Shown here: positions 1 through 5,398 of the stretch, one piece after another | Layout of the letters: each line of letters opens with the position of its first letter | Numbering within the stretch: the stretch's first letter is position 1 | NCBI GenBank assembly: GCA_023409955.1 | Contig: JAEYQQ010000039.1 | Span: 1-5,440, forward strand | DNA length: 5,440 nucleotides | Direction of reading: 5' to 3' | DNA from: Bacillota bacterium | Lineage (GTDB): Bacteria; Bacillota; Clostridia; Christensenellales; Aristaeellaceae | The notes under the pieces: generated by a model | What the model saw: the letters and a program-made list of their open reading frames with translations, nothing else | The model's database searches: none | Told to the model about the DNA's origin: nothing | Position numbers and translations under genes: made by a program

Positions 1-1496
1 CCTTTGATTCTTATAAAGGCAGCCTTCATTTGCTGACGGTCAAATAGCCATGCAGAAAAGATCGTAACAATGCCTGCATATAGGGTGAACAATGCGGCAT
101 ACACAAACCACAAAATAAAGCGGTTTGGCTGAAGGGGCCAGAAAAGGAAAGGAAGGCATATCACTGTGCCAGTTAGGACCAGGCGGATCATGCGCAGCAG
201 TGTCTGTCGCGCAGGCAGGCCGGTAATCGCCTTGGGAACAAACCAAAGCTGAATGCCCACTCTTGCTAGGTTGGATAAAATGATGCCCAGGGCGATGCCT
301 GGAAGCCCGAATGCGATGCCCAGACCAAGTCCCAGTACAATGCCCAGCACCACTTGCAGTGTGTTATGGTGACGCGTTTCTCGAAATTTTCCCGCGGCTG
401 TCACCATCAAATCCAGCGGAGCCTTGATTTGGTCCGTTAAGCCTTCTAGGGTCAAAAGTGCGCCAAGGAACGGAACAACGTAATTCACATCCGGAATGCC
501 CCTGGTATACAGTTGAACAAAAGGAACGATAAGCACCATGGAAGCCGAATAAAGAACGGTGATGACCGATAGGAACAAAAATTCATACTCGCGGTAGGCT
601 TTGCGAAAGCTGTCCATGGCTCCCCGGGCTAGCAGATCGCCAAAGGAGGCGTACAGGCCTGTGGAAACCATTTTTAAAATGCCCCACAAGCCGATGGTCA
701 CCAAATGATACGTGCTGTATACGCTGACCTGCAAAGCGTCTCTTGTGAGGAGGGTGGTCAAAATAATGCCCATGCCCTGATGCAACGTGACGGTGAGCTG
801 CTGGTATAGGGCATCCCAACGGCGGCTTAGGGGAGCTGTATCTGGTGCGGCCTTGTAATTGACATAGGGATAATGGCGGCGGACATAGGTATGCAAAAGA
901 ACAGAGCGCAAAAGGATAGTCAGCCCGGCCAGCAGGCGCAAGAGTAGGATATCAGCACGAATCAGCGACAAACCAAGGATCAATATGGTTTGCAATACTA
1001 GGGAAGCCATGGAGGCCCAGGAGACCACATACGTCCTTTGGTCTGCCGTCAGCAGCACCCGATAACGGGATAGCGTAAAAAACTCCAGCGTGCCGGATAG
1101 GCCCATGATGGCTACCAGCAGCCCGACCGAGACAGCAGATAAGGATGTTATGGGAACCACCAAGGGATAAATAATAGAAAAAGCCAGTGTAAGCGCCGCA
1201 AACAAAAAGCCGGATTTCTGATAAAACTGCCGGGCTGCGGAAACAATGGCACTGATTTTGTCATGATCGTTGTCGCTTAAGGGTTTGTACAAGCCATAAA
1301 TGGCGGCGGCAGCCAGACCGGCCTCCACCAGTTTGAAATACCCCATGAACTCTGTAATGGATGCCACTAGGCCGTTGATTTCCGAACCGTAATAAGCCAT
1401 CATCAGCCTGGGCGTGACAAAACCCAGCAGCATGGCTGCAATTTGGTAGGCACCTGTGGCTATTGTATTTCGCAGGGCAGCTTTGGTACGGCTCAT
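1..1496 (-). CDS. Wzx-type polysaccharide flippase (MATE/MOP superfamily), 3' end cut by window edge
   Basis: An integral membrane transporter expected to flip undecaprenyl-linked oligosaccharide units to the outer face of the membrane. The frame is open from ATG at 1496 to the left edge without a stop: 498 codons. That is close to the usual 480-530 residues, so only a short C-terminal tail should be missing. I translated it by hand. It is dominated by hydrophobic segments: about residues 12-35, 96-120, 122-140, 158-180, 187-200, 303-325, 383-420 and 439-490. The stretch YFKLVEAGLAAAAIYGLYKP (53-72) and the later SRYRVLLTADQRTYV (143-157) resemble Firmicutes polysaccharide flippases as I remember them. 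A GAGG ribosome site lies five bases before the start. It is the last visible gene of the operon and, unlike the others, is set off by a 146-base gap. Substrate cannot be read from sequence. Confident in family, less so in substrate. Confidence 0.9.
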   Translation of the reverse strand, partial: MSRTKAALRNTIATGAYQIAAMLLGFVTPRLMMAYYGSEINGLVASITEFMGYFKLVEAGLAAAAIYGLYKPLSDNDHDKISAIVSAARQFYQKSGFLFAALTLAFSIIYPLVVPITSLSAVSVGLLVAIMGLSGTLEFFTLSRYRVLLTADQRTYVVSWASMASLVLQTILILGLSLIRADILLLRLLAGLTILLRSVLLHTYVRRHYPYVNYKAAPDTAPLSRRWDALYQQLTVTLHQGMGIILTTLLTRDALQVSVYSTYHLVTIGLWGILKMVSTGLYASFGDLLARGAMDSFRKAYREYEFLFLSVITVLYSASMVLIVPFVQLYTRGIPDVNYVVPFLGALLTLEGLTDQIKAPLDLMVTAAGKFRETRHHNTLQVVLGIVLGLGLGIAFGLPGIALGIILSNLARVGIQLWFVPKAITGLPARQTLLRMIRLVLTGTVICLPFLFWPLQPNRFILWFVYAALFTLYAGIVTIFSAWLFDRQQMKAAFIRIK

Positions 1497-1642
1497 CAAG
1501 ACCTCACACAAGGGTAGCCAAAGGGACTTCATCCCATTGGCTACGCTTTTTGGTATTGTGATATAGTAAGTTGCTATTTCAATTTTGAGGGTGCGACCAA
1601 GGGCTTTCCGAGCACCCTTTGGAAACCTATAGAGCCCATGGG
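1497..1642 (-). promoter_or_regulatory. Structured leader between licD-family gene and flippase
   Basis: This is the only real gap inside the operon. The clearest element is an inverted repeat with arms GTAGCCAA (1514-1521) and TTGGCTAC (1537-1544), extended by GGG/CCC across one mismatch. In the operon's RNA it ends about 17 bases before the flippase start, just ahead of the GAGG ribosome site. On the plus strand it is followed by GCTTTTT and would look like a terminator, but no plus-strand gene precedes it. A second repeat pairs AGGGTGC (1588-1594) with GCACCCT (1612-1618). An alternative pairing, CCAAAGGG with CCCTTGG, uses some of the same bases. No U-tract follows any of these hairpins in the operon direction, so a simple terminator for the operon is unlikely. 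I see no good promoter here. A role in attenuation, RNA processing or translation control is inference. Confidence 0.5.
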
Positions 1643-2389
1643 TTACAGGTCCAAGTGCTTGGCAACGCGTTCGCTTTCGGGGGGCGGTGTCATGTAGTCC
1701 GGGCCGAAAAGCCTGGTAAGCACAGTGGGGTAATCCCTTGGGATCAGTACGGTAAGGTGCTCAAAGGTGGCTTCTGTCAAATCTTCAAAGAGTTTTGGAT
1801 CCCAAGTCATGGATAGAAGACCGAAGGCGCCGTTGGACATATGCACTTCACTGCCTTGCTTTGTGGCCTTGGAGAGGCGTTCATACCAGGCGGTTTTGCG
1901 TGCCATGGAAAACGGCAAACCCATGATGTGTGTGATGAATAACGCTATCTTTTGAAGCAAGGAGAACCTTGTATAATCAACGTTCTTTTTCAGCATCCCC
2001 TGCAAAAGTCGAAGCTGTATCAGCCGCCAACGCCGGGCCCACTTGCCTTCCGGCAGATAATCCATGATAAACAAATCTGTAAAAGCATCATCTACATTGG
2101 GGTCTTTGCTCATGACCCTGGGGGTCCAAGTGTTGGTGCGGGATAAAAGATACCGCTCATCGCATTCCTTGGGGTAAACGGCCTCAAAACGTTCAAAGGC
2201 CTCCCGGGTCATGATCAGATCAATGTCGTCATCCCAGGGGATAAAGCCTTGGTGGCGCACGGCACCCAGCAATGAGCCACACATCATGGCATACGGGATG
2301 GCGTGGGCGGTGCAAACTCTGATAATATCCTCAAACTGCCCCAGCAGTTCCTTGTGGATCACATCCAGGCTTCTTGGCGTGCCGCTCAT
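1643..2389 (-). CDS. LicD-family phosphotransferase
   Basis: A 248-residue nucleotidyltransferase-fold protein of the LicD/FKTN family. Known members transfer phosphocholine or related phospho-groups from a CDP-linked donor onto teichoic acids, lipopolysaccharide or capsule. The diagnostic core is GSLLGAVRHQGFIPWDDDID at residues 38-57: the GS loop followed by the acidic DDDID metal site (53-57). The C-terminus FGPDYMTPPP (about 228-237), followed by a late histidine, is also typical. Length fits the family. There is no signal peptide or convincing membrane segment, so it probably acts at the cytoplasmic face. The ATG at 2389 overlaps the TGA of the upstream transketolase gene as ATGA, and AAAGGAG lies eight bases before it, so this start is firm. 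No choline uptake or activation genes (licA, licB, licC type) are in view. The group transferred could therefore be choline, a polyol phosphate or something else. Confidence 0.92.
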   Translation of the reverse strand: MSGTPRSLDVIHKELLGQFEDIIRVCTAHAIPYAMMCGSLLGAVRHQGFIPWDDDIDLIMTREAFERFEAVYPKECDERYLLSRTNTWTPRVMSKDPNVDDAFTDLFIMDYLPEGKWARRWRLIQLRLLQGMLKKNVDYTRFSLLQKIALFITHIMGLPFSMARKTAWYERLSKATKQGSEVHMSNGAFGLLSMTWDPKLFEDLTEATFEHLTVLIPRDYPTVLTRLFGPDYMTPPPESERVAKHLDL

Positions 2390-3321
2390 ACACTATGCTC
2401 CTTTAAAGTCTGTTTGACTTTTTCTGCAATGGATTTGGCGTCCAGGCCGTACTGCTCCCGCAGGTATTGCTGAGTACCTACGATGGCGGAATACGTATCA
2501 TTCATGCCGATGCGCAAGACCCGAGCACGGTTCCCAGCTATGTCGGCTACGGTTTCGGCCACAGCGCCCCCCAGGCCGCCCAATATAGTGTGTTCTTCTA
2601 CGGTAACGAGCAGGGGCAAAGTTTTGGCCAGCCCCTTGATTAATGCTTCGTCCAGGGGCTTGATGGTGGGGAAGCTGTATACCCCTGCATGAATGCCTTC
2701 TTGTTCCAGCAAGGCTGCTGCAGCCATGGTTTGGGAAAGAATCCCTCCCGCCGATAACAGGGCGGTATCGCTGCCTTCCTTTAGGCACAATCCCTGGCCA
2801 ATACGGTAGTTTTCAATAGGCTTTGTGTGCAGGGTAGGTTCTCCGCCCCGGCCCAAGCGCAGATAGCAGGTGCCGGGATGATAGGTCAGCGCAGGCATGA
2901 TTGCATGCACTTCCATGGGATCACCCGGCGTAAACACAGTTACATCCGGAAGGGCCCGTAATATGGCCATATCTTCTGTGGCGTGGTGGCTCATGCCCAG
3001 GGAACCGTATACAAACCCACCGCCTACGCATACGACTTTGACATTGGCGCGGTGATAAGCACAGTCGTTGCGAATCTGTTCCAGACAGCGAAGGGTGGGG
3101 AAATTGCCGATGGAATAGGTGAACACAGTTTTGCCAGACAGCGCCATGCCAGCTGCCATGCCCGTCATGGCCTGCTCGGAGATGCCGGCATTGATAAATT
3201 GATGGGGGTAGGTTTCCCAGTAGGGCTTTAGCACCCCAAAGCCCAGATCGCCTGTGATCAAAAAGAGGTTCGGATCATTTCCTGCCAGTTTGTGCAGGGC
3301 AGCGGTAAAGGCATCTCTCAT
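2386..3321 (-). CDS. Transketolase, C-terminal subunit (pyrimidine-binding and C-terminal domains)
   Basis: A 311-residue protein matching the second half of a transketolase, the usual length for the split form. It holds the pyrimidine-binding domain, roughly residues 1-165, and the C-terminal domain, roughly 180-305. The ISEQ motif at 47-50 carries Glu49, the residue that activates the thiamine diphosphate pyrimidine ring in this superfamily. TGDLGFGV (23-30) and the paired histidines of SHHATEDMAI (111-120) are also characteristic. YLRLGRGGEP (about 153-162) is the usual end of the domain. It must pair with the neighbouring N-terminal subunit to form the active site. The start overlaps that gene as ATGA, with GGAGGAG eight bases upstream inside its last codons. 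Equimolar, coupled synthesis is the likely purpose. It could be general pentose-phosphate transketolase or a variant dedicated to a glycan precursor; the operon context favours the second, but this is inference. Confidence 0.93.
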   Translation of the reverse strand: MRDAFTAALHKLAGNDPNLFLITGDLGFGVLKPYWETYPHQFINAGISEQAMTGMAAGMALSGKTVFTYSIGNFPTLRCLEQIRNDCAYHRANVKVVCVGGGFVYGSLGMSHHATEDMAILRALPDVTVFTPGDPMEVHAIMPALTYHPGTCYLRLGRGGEPTLHTKPIENYRIGQGLCLKEGSDTALLSAGGILSQTMAAAALLEQEGIHAGVYSFPTIKPLDEALIKGLAKTLPLLVTVEEHTILGGLGGAVAETVADIAGNRARVLRIGMNDTYSAIVGTQQYLREQYGLDAKSIAEKVKQTLKEHSV

Positions 3322-4139
3322 GGCTTTTGCTCCTCCAGTTCACGGACTGCCGCTTCATACTCCTCGCCCTGGGGTGTGCGGTAGTGCCAGAGGATGTTGT
3401 TTTCCATAAAGGAGATGCCCTTGCCTTTGATGGTGTGGGCGATGATGACGGATGGCTTGCCTTTTGCATCTTCCGCTTCACGGAAGGCATGTATAAGGGA
3501 TGCATGGTCATGGCCGTCTGCTTCTATGACATGCCAGCCGAAGGCCCGCCATTTATCAGTAAAGGGCTCCAGTTGGATGGTGCGTTCGCAAAAATCCAAG
3601 CTTTGCATTTTGTTGTAATCGATGATCGCTATAAGGTTGTCCAGGTTCAGGTGATGGGCGATAAGCGCACTTTCCCACACGCTGCCTTCATCGCATTCCC
3701 CATCGCCCAGCACCACAAAAGTACGCCATGCTTTTGCATCACGCTGTGCCGCAAGGGCCATACCGACACCTACAGGCAAGCCATGACCTAGGGAGCCGGT
3801 AGAAAACTCGATGCCCGGTATACCCTTGTGGGAAACATGACCGGATAAAAGACTGCCGTTTTGATAATGGGTTTTCAAAAGTTCCACATCAAAAAAGCCG
3901 CTTTCGGCCAATGCGGCGTATACGGCAGCCCCGGCATGGCCTTTGCTCAAAATCATCCGGTCACGGTGTTCCCATTTGGGGCTTTGGCTGTCTACCTTCA
4001 GCACATGGGTATACAACACTGCAATGATATCCGCAACAGACAATATGGCACCGATATGGGAGCCGTGGGAGAGATGCGTCATTTCCAGGCCATGGCGCTT
4101 GATTGCGTAGGCCAAGTGTTGGCTTGCGGATGCGGTCAT
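3318..4139 (-). CDS. Transketolase, N-terminal subunit (thiamine diphosphate-binding domain)
   Basis: A 273-residue protein matching the first half of a transketolase, which moves a two-carbon ketol unit between sugar phosphates. The thiamine diphosphate/Mg signature runs from GDG (145-147) to Asn176 in IIDYN, the standard spacing of about 30 residues. Family positions are kept: SHGSHIG (24-30), SKGHA (65-69, His68), GH at 100-101 and EFSTGSLGHGL (111-121). Near the C-terminus, KGKGISFMENN is followed by WHYRTP, where many split transketolases have WHGKAP or similar; this may mark a subfamily with a different substrate. All cofactor residues I can check are present, so it should be active with the next gene's product. 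The start overlaps the sugar transferase stop as ATGA, with AAAGGAA about six bases upstream. Finding the pair inside a glycan operon rather than a carbon-metabolism operon suggests a precursor-making role. Confidence 0.94.
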   Translation of the reverse strand: MTASASQHLAYAIKRHGLEMTHLSHGSHIGAILSVADIIAVLYTHVLKVDSQSPKWEHRDRMILSKGHAGAAVYAALAESGFFDVELLKTHYQNGSLLSGHVSHKGIPGIEFSTGSLGHGLPVGVGMALAAQRDAKAWRTFVVLGDGECDEGSVWESALIAHHLNLDNLIAIIDYNKMQSLDFCERTIQLEPFTDKWRAFGWHVIEADGHDHASLIHAFREAEDAKGKPSVIIAHTIKGKGISFMENNILWHYRTPQGEEYEAAVRELEEQKP

Positions 4140-4849
4140 GCTTGTTCCTTTCCAGAGACGGCTGGCTTTTGCGCCTCCTCCCGCACCACCCGGCCGGCTT
4201 TATGAAACACGCCGGCAATGGTGCGGATAAACAATTTCATATCCAAGATAAAGCTTTGGTTTAGTGCATACTCCACACGAAGGGCATTTTTGTTGGCCAG
4301 TATGTATTTTTCGTAATTTTCAACGGGATTGTCCGTGCCCACCAGCTCATCCTGACTGATGTATACCAGAGAGCTTTCGTCGCTGATTCCGGGGCGCACC
4401 CACAGAATGCACTCCTGATCCTTGGTGTAGCGCATGGTGTACAGCAAAAGCTCAGGCCGGGGGCCAATAAAGCTCATTTCGCCCTTTAAAATGTTCAGAA
4501 GCTGAGGGATTTCATCCAGCTTTGTTTTGCGAAGGATGCGTCCCACACGGGTGACGCGTGCATCGTTTAGTGCAGTGGTTCCGCCGGTTTTGTCGGCATC
4601 CTGCACCATGGTGCGGAATTTGAAGATATAAAAGGTTTTGTTGTGATAGCCGCCACGGGGTGCGCGGTAAAACACCGGACCCTTGGAATCCAGCCTGACG
4701 GCGATGGCGATGGGGATCATTAACAAAAGGCCGGGAATGAGCATGATAAGTGCAAGAAAAAAGTCTAAAACGCGCTTAACGACATGGCTATAAAATGGAT
4801 GGGATAGGGGTCCCGACCATTTGGGCAAAACGGGGAGCGGCTGACGCAT
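4136..4849 (-). CDS. Undecaprenyl-phosphate sugar phosphotransferase (small monotopic PGT, PglC/WcaJ-like)
   Basis: This enzyme should start each glycan repeat by moving a sugar 1-phosphate from a nucleotide sugar to undecaprenyl phosphate at the membrane. The 237-residue protein has the short architecture of the catalytic domain alone. KRVLD (25-29) is followed by one hydrophobic, proline-containing segment (about 29-51) that fits the re-entrant helix of the family. Next come KGPVFY (56-61), FKFRTM (76-81), the Asp112-Glu113 catalytic dyad in KLDEIPQ, and GEMSFIGPRPE (123-133). The frame extends back to an ATG at 4924, but I chose ATG 4849. AAGGAGG (4857-4863) lies seven bases before it, the homology begins just after it, and the upstream ATG falls inside the -35 box of the promoter, so it would not be transcribed from there. 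It is first in the operon. The sugar it uses (Gal, GlcNAc, bacillosamine type and others) cannot be told. Confidence 0.95.
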   Translation of the reverse strand: MRQPLPVLPKWSGPLSHPFYSHVVKRVLDFFLALIMLIPGLLLMIPIAIAVRLDSKGPVFYRAPRGGYHNKTFYIFKFRTMVQDADKTGGTTALNDARVTRVGRILRKTKLDEIPQLLNILKGEMSFIGPRPELLLYTMRYTKDQECILWVRPGISDESSLVYISQDELVGTDNPVENYEKYILANKNALRVEYALNQSFILDMKLFIRTIAGVFHKAGRVVREEAQKPAVSGKEQA

Positions 4850-4856
4850 AAAGGCG

Positions 4857-4863
4857 CCTCCTT
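4857..4863 (-). promoter_or_regulatory. Ribosome binding site deciding the sugar transferase start
   Basis: On the minus strand AAGGAGG is a perfect match to the anti-Shine-Dalgarno core and lies seven bases before ATG 4849. No comparable site precedes the longer ATG at 4924. This fixes the start of the first gene. Confidence 0.9.
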
Positions 4864-4865
4864 GG

Positions 4866-4924
4866 TGATTAATCAAAGGGTATAAAAACATCGTAATGGT
4901 AGCACAGGGCTTGATCAATGTCAA
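4866..4924. promoter_or_regulatory. Possible operators: TGAT/ATCA palindromes over and below the operon promoter
   Basis: Two perfect palindromes lie here: TGATTAATCA (4866-4875) in the predicted untranslated leader and TTGATCAA (4911-4918) in the promoter spacer. The second can also be read as TTGAT-CAAT-GTCAA (4911-4924), nine of ten bases of the FNR/CRP-family consensus TTGAT-N4-ATCAA, and it overlaps the -35 box. A third TGATCA sits at 4976-4981. A regulator bound here would be placed to repress. Short palindromes arise by chance, so this is tentative. Confidence 0.3.
4896..4924 (-). promoter_or_regulatory. Sigma-70/sigma-A promoter of the polysaccharide operon
   Basis: Read on the minus strand: TTGACA (-35, 4919-4924, perfect), a 17-base spacer, then TACCAT (-10, 4896-4901, four of six), with TGC directly before it giving an extended -10. 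Transcription would start near 4889, leaving a leader of about 40 bases before ATG 4849. It is the only strong promoter I see for the operon. A palindrome, TTGATCAA (4911-4918), fills part of the spacer beside the -35 box. Confidence 0.75.
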
Positions 4925-5076
4925 ATAATCGGGAAAGAGTGGGCCTTAGTTCAGGCCGACTGGCAAAGAGCGCTTTGATCACTGCTTATGCATATTCTAC
5001 CACATTGATTTCAGGAATGTTTAAGGAATCCACACCATGCACTCGCTTTGAATGAATCGAATTTTGGAGTATCATA
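4925..5076. other. Non-coding stretch upstream of the operon promoter, with one small hairpin
   Basis: No gene is supported on either strand. The one visible structure is an inverted repeat, GGCCT (4942-4946) and AGGCC (4953-4957), with a six-base loop. It can be extended by AGT/ACT (4938-4940, 4959-4961) across a mismatch. No T-run follows on either strand, so it is a poor terminator. A weak plus-strand promoter-like pair, TTGATC (4975-4980) with TACCAC 17 bases on, is too poor to call. The stretch probably just separates divergent transcripts. Confidence 0.4.
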
Positions 5077-5241
5077 ATGCGCAAAAATAGAACGTTTGTC
5101 GAACAAGGAAAAGGAAGAAAGAATTGGATCAAATGGGGTTTACGACCAAAAAAGAATGTAGTATACTTGCCCCGAAAAGCGGACATGATAGGGATGGAAT
5201 TGGATGGCACAAAAGGATTGAGGTGCCAAAAGTTCCAATGA
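5077..5241 (+). CDS. Possible small basic protein of 54 residues (uncertain)
   Basis: An ATG at 5077 opens a 54-codon frame that stops at TGA 5239-5241. A GGAG ribosome site lies seven bases before it, and an in-frame TGA at 5053 limits it upstream. The product begins MRKNRTFVEQGKGRKNW. It is rich in Lys and Arg, mostly in its first 35 residues, and has no hydrophobic segment, so it would be soluble and might bind nucleic acid. I do not recognise it. Against it: the plus strand here is purine-rich, which by itself yields Lys, Arg and Glu codons; a candidate promoter (5139-5167) lies inside it; and a strong hairpin covers its last 14 codons. It could be a chance frame in a leader region. Confidence 0.3.
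   Translation: MRKNRTFVEQGKGRKNWIKWGLRPKKNVVYLPRKADMIGMELDGTKGLRCQKFQ
5139..5167 (+). promoter_or_regulatory. Candidate promoter for the rightward, riboswitch-carrying transcript
   Basis: TTTACG (5139-5144, four of six) is followed by a 17-base spacer and TATACT (5162-5167, five of six). Transcription would begin near 5174, giving a leader of about 225 bases before the riboswitch aptamer. I found no better plus-strand promoter closer to the aptamer, though the real one could be missed by eye. Confidence 0.4.
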
Positions 5242-5380
5242 CAAACTGAAAGCCGCTGTCTGACCAAGATATGTCAGAAAGGTGACTTACAACCAAGTTC
5301 CATACTACGGCCAAAAGCGCCGTGATGGATAGATGCTTGAAACCGTGTGATTGTCAGCCGCAATCCAGTAATCCGGCGGC
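5199..5380 (+). ncRNA. Hairpin-rich leader or small RNA of unknown type, upstream of the riboswitch
   Basis: At least four inverted repeats follow one another. They are ATTGGA-TGGCAC (5199-5210) with GTGCCA (5223-5228) and TCCAAT (5234-5239) across a five-base bulge; TCTGAC/GTCAGA (5259-5264, 5273-5278); ACGGC/GCCGT (5307-5311, 5319-5323); and GCCGC/GCGGC (5357-5361, 5376-5380). GATTG/CAATC (5349-5353, 5361-5365) competes with the last. A candidate promoter lies upstream and a terminator-like hairpin ends it, so it could be a separate RNA of about 220 bases or the 5' part of the riboswitch leader. I compared it mentally with common riboswitches, 6S, SRP and group I/II introns and recognise none. 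Only the first two stems are strong. Confidence 0.3.
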
Positions 5381-5398
5381 AAAGCCAAAAGGCTTTTT
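5381..5398 (+). terminator. Terminator-like hairpin directly before the riboswitch
   Basis: AAAGCC (5381-5386) and GGCTTT (5391-5396) form a six-pair stem with an AAAA loop, and the T-run reaches 5398. It fits a weak intrinsic terminator for a rightward RNA. It abuts the first aptamer bases, so if it terminates well the riboswitch would need a promoter that I cannot see. It may instead be a spacer hairpin in a longer leader. Confidence 0.35.

Noticed and set aside
583..819. A 78-codon minus-strand frame within the flippase region
   Set aside because: It lies out of phase within the flippase reading frame, which is open across the whole region with transporter motifs. The sequence is His/Pro/Arg-rich and unlike a real protein.
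1514..1551. Reading the GTAGCCAA/TTGGCTAC hairpin plus GCTTTTT as a genuine plus-strand terminator
   Set aside because: No plus-strand gene ends here. It might limit antisense transcription, but I treat it as part of the flippase leader instead.
1574..1639. A 21-codon minus-strand frame (MGSIGFQRVLG...) that could be a leader peptide before the flippase
   Set aside because: It has no Shine-Dalgarno sequence. Its start lies just past the licD stop, and there are no runs of one amino acid as in attenuation peptides. Kept only as a faint possibility within the structured gap.
3327..3791. A 154-codon plus-strand frame inside the N-terminal transketolase gene
   Set aside because: It is antisense to a gene with clear cofactor motifs and has no ribosome site or family resemblance, so it is a shadow frame.
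4986..5267. A 93-codon minus-strand frame starting at TTG
   Set aside because: It starts with TTG without a ribosome site. Its composition is unusual (many Phe, Pro and His), it shows no family motif, and it lies in the purine-rich leader region antisense to the riboswitch-bearing transcript.
5265..5275. AAGATATGTC and a later AATCCGGCGGC stretch, resembling group I intron S and Q elements
   Set aside because: The elements occur in the wrong order, no R element is present, and the downstream sequence is explained far better by the c-di-GMP-I aptamer.
5129..5314. A 61-codon minus-strand frame
   Set aside because: It overlaps the 93-codon frame in another phase, shows no recognisable motif, and crosses several inverted repeats. 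It looks like chance.
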